From: Pseudomonas ovata
Lineage (GTDB): Bacteria; Pseudomonadota; Gammaproteobacteria; Pseudomonadales; Pseudomonadaceae
Length of the DNA: 64,000 bases
Assembly (NCBI RefSeq): GCF_003131185.1
Contig: NZ_QFFU01000002.1
Span: 62,001 to 126,000 of the forward strand
Direction: 5' to 3'
Shown here: positions 62,955 to 64,000 of the stretch, piece by piece
Layout of the letters: each line of letters opens with the position of its first letter
Numbering within the stretch: position 1 is the first letter of the stretch
Notes under the pieces: model-generated
Databases searched by the model: none
The model's input: only the letters and a program-made list of their open reading frames with translations
What the model was told of the DNA's origin: nothing
Position numbers and translations under genes: made by a program

Positions 62955-64000
62955 TCAGATTTCGCCCAGCGCCACCCAGCGCTGTTCGCGGGCGGCCAGC
63001 CGGATGGCACTGGCCAGCCGCTCGACCTGCCAGGCTTCGGTAAAGTCAGGGCCTTGGTGCTCAAGGCCGGCCACGGCCAGGATCAGATCGCGCACTTCCA
63101 GCGCCTTGAGTTCGTTGTAACCCAGTTGATGGCCCGGTGCCGGGCAGAAGGCGGCATAACCGGCCTGTGTCGGGCCGGCCAGGATGCGCTGGAAGCCATC
63201 TCGGCCCGGGTTGCCGGGGCGGTACAGGCGCAATTCGTTCAAACGCTCCTGGTCGAAGGCCAGCGTGCCGCGAGTGCCGCTGATTTCGAAGCTCAGGTGG
63301 TTCTTGTAGCCGTGCTTGAGCCAGCTGGTGCTGATCGCACCACGCGCACCGCTGGCGAAGCGCAGCAGGGCGTGGGTCTGGTCGTCCACTGCGATGGCGC
63401 GCAGTTCGGCGCTGCCGGCACTGGCCGGTCGCCTGGCATGCACGGTACTGGCGTCGGCACACACCGCCTCGACATCGCCCAGCAGGTAACGGGCCATGGC
63501 CAGCAGGTGACTGCCCAGGTCGGCCAGGGCACCGCCGGCATGCGCCGCCTCGCAACGCCACGACCAGGGCGAGGCGGCATCGCCCATGAAGTCTTCGCAG
63601 AACTCGCCCTGAAAACTGATGATCTCACCCAGCTCACCGGCCCGGATCATCTCCCGGGCCAGGCCGATCATGGGGTTGTGCTGGTAGTTGTAGCCCACCT
63701 GGGTCACCACGCCGGCGGCCTTGGCGGCCAGATGCATCTCATTGGCCTGCTCCAGGCTGACGGCCAAGGGCTTTTCGCAGTACACCGCCTTGCCGGCGGC
63801 AATGGCGGCCATGGCCATGGGAAAATGCAGATGGTTGGGCGTGGTGATGGCCACCACCTGAACCTCGGGGTCTTGCACCAGTTGCTGCCAGTCACTGTGA
63901 CTGTGATCGAAGCTCCAGGCCTGTGCGCACTGCTCGGCGCGTGCACTGTCGGCATCGGCCAGGGCTGCCAGGCGAATGCGCACCGGCAAGTCCAGGGCGG
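62955..64000 (-). CDS. Gfo/Idh/MocA-family dehydrogenase, N-terminus cut by the window edge
   Basis: The frame continues past base 64000, so the first Rossmann strand and its GxGxxG are missing. VVAITTPNHLHFPMAMAAI, catalytic Lys in YCEKPLAV, NYQHNPMIGLAREM and a normal C-terminal domain are seen. Second member of the family in the window besides 13588; too far to share an operon, but the same substrate class is possible. Confidence 0.87.
   Translation of the reverse strand, partial: ALDLPVRIRLAALADADSARAEQCAQAWSFDHSHSDWQQLVQDPEVQVVAITTPNHLHFPMAMAAIAAGKAVYCEKPLAVSLEQANEMHLAAKAAGVVTQVGYNYQHNPMIGLAREMIRAGELGEIISFQGEFCEDFMGDAASPWSWRCEAAHAGGALADLGSHLLAMARYLLGDVEAVCADASTVHARRPASAGSAELRAIAVDDQTHALLRFASGARGAISTSWLKHGYKNHLSFEISGTRGTLAFDQERLNELRLYRPGNPGRDGFQRILAGPTQAGYAAFCPAPGHQLGYNELKALEVRDLILAVAGLEHQGPDFTEAWQVERLASAIRLAAREQRWVALGEI

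Overview
The window looks like chromosomal DNA of a Pseudomonas, most likely near the P. putida group. It is GC-rich and densely coded. Dispersed REP elements occur in three families: one ending in a GCCTCCCAC core, one with a GTAGGAGCGACC core and one with a GCAGGAGCGGC core. Typical pseudomonad genes are present (pbpG, a YceH-family gene, an NhaR-type regulator, terC, nudC, tRNA-Val). Species is not decided from the sequence alone. Gene families were assigned by reading protein motifs, not by database search.

Layout. 0-5.3 kb: end of an unrecognised Cys-rich protein, then a LysR regulator / aminotransferase / AEC exporter set on the minus strand, divergent from an MFS exporter. 5.5-11.2 kb: a four-gene polyamine-type ABC importer operon, a RibBA paralogue with a dead GTP cyclohydrolase half, and a DUF1330 gene; a near-identical palindrome precedes both the importer and ribBA. 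11.3-13.6 kb: a coupled HhH protein / DUF72 / M42 peptidase operon. 13.6-24.1 kb: two LacI-controlled catabolic units. One is a Gfo/Idh/MocA dehydrogenase plus a TIM-barrel isomerase. The other is a membrane di-iron oxygenase, Rieske ferredoxin, ferredoxin reductase and second TIM-barrel protein, resembling MocDEF/MocC of rhizopine catabolism. 24.2-36.1 kb: SDR, aldehyde dehydrogenase, PBP7, small envelope proteins, SdhL-type shikimate dehydrogenase, NhaR, TerC, a degenerate C39-like lipoprotein and a PuuB-like oxidase.

36.2-41.3 kb is a block bracketed by two tRNA-Val(GAC) genes with duplicated promoters. It contains a DHH phosphoesterase, a diguanylate cyclase and the RNA-repair/ribosome-rescue pair rtcB-prfH, which is preceded by a 13-codon leader ORF. 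A 143-144 bp inverted-repeat element occurs twice (34.7 and 42.2 kb), each time supplying the stop codon of the gene before it.

42-58.7 kb is signalling: a GAF-GAF-GGDEF-EAL protein, a receiver/glycosyltransferase pair, a CHASE3 hybrid kinase with CheR, a receiver-less CheB, a second kinase and a receiver, and a convergent kinase operon headed by a KaiC-like double ATPase. 59-64 kb: two unrecognised coupled genes, a dienoyl-CoA isomerase-type crotonase, NudC, a TauE/SafE permease and a second Gfo/Idh/MocA gene cut by the window edge.

The strongest candidates for new biology are the MocDEF-like cluster, the tRNA-bracketed rtcB-prfH block with its leader ORF, the stop-codon-associated inverted-repeat element, and the KaiC/CheRB/kinase cluster.
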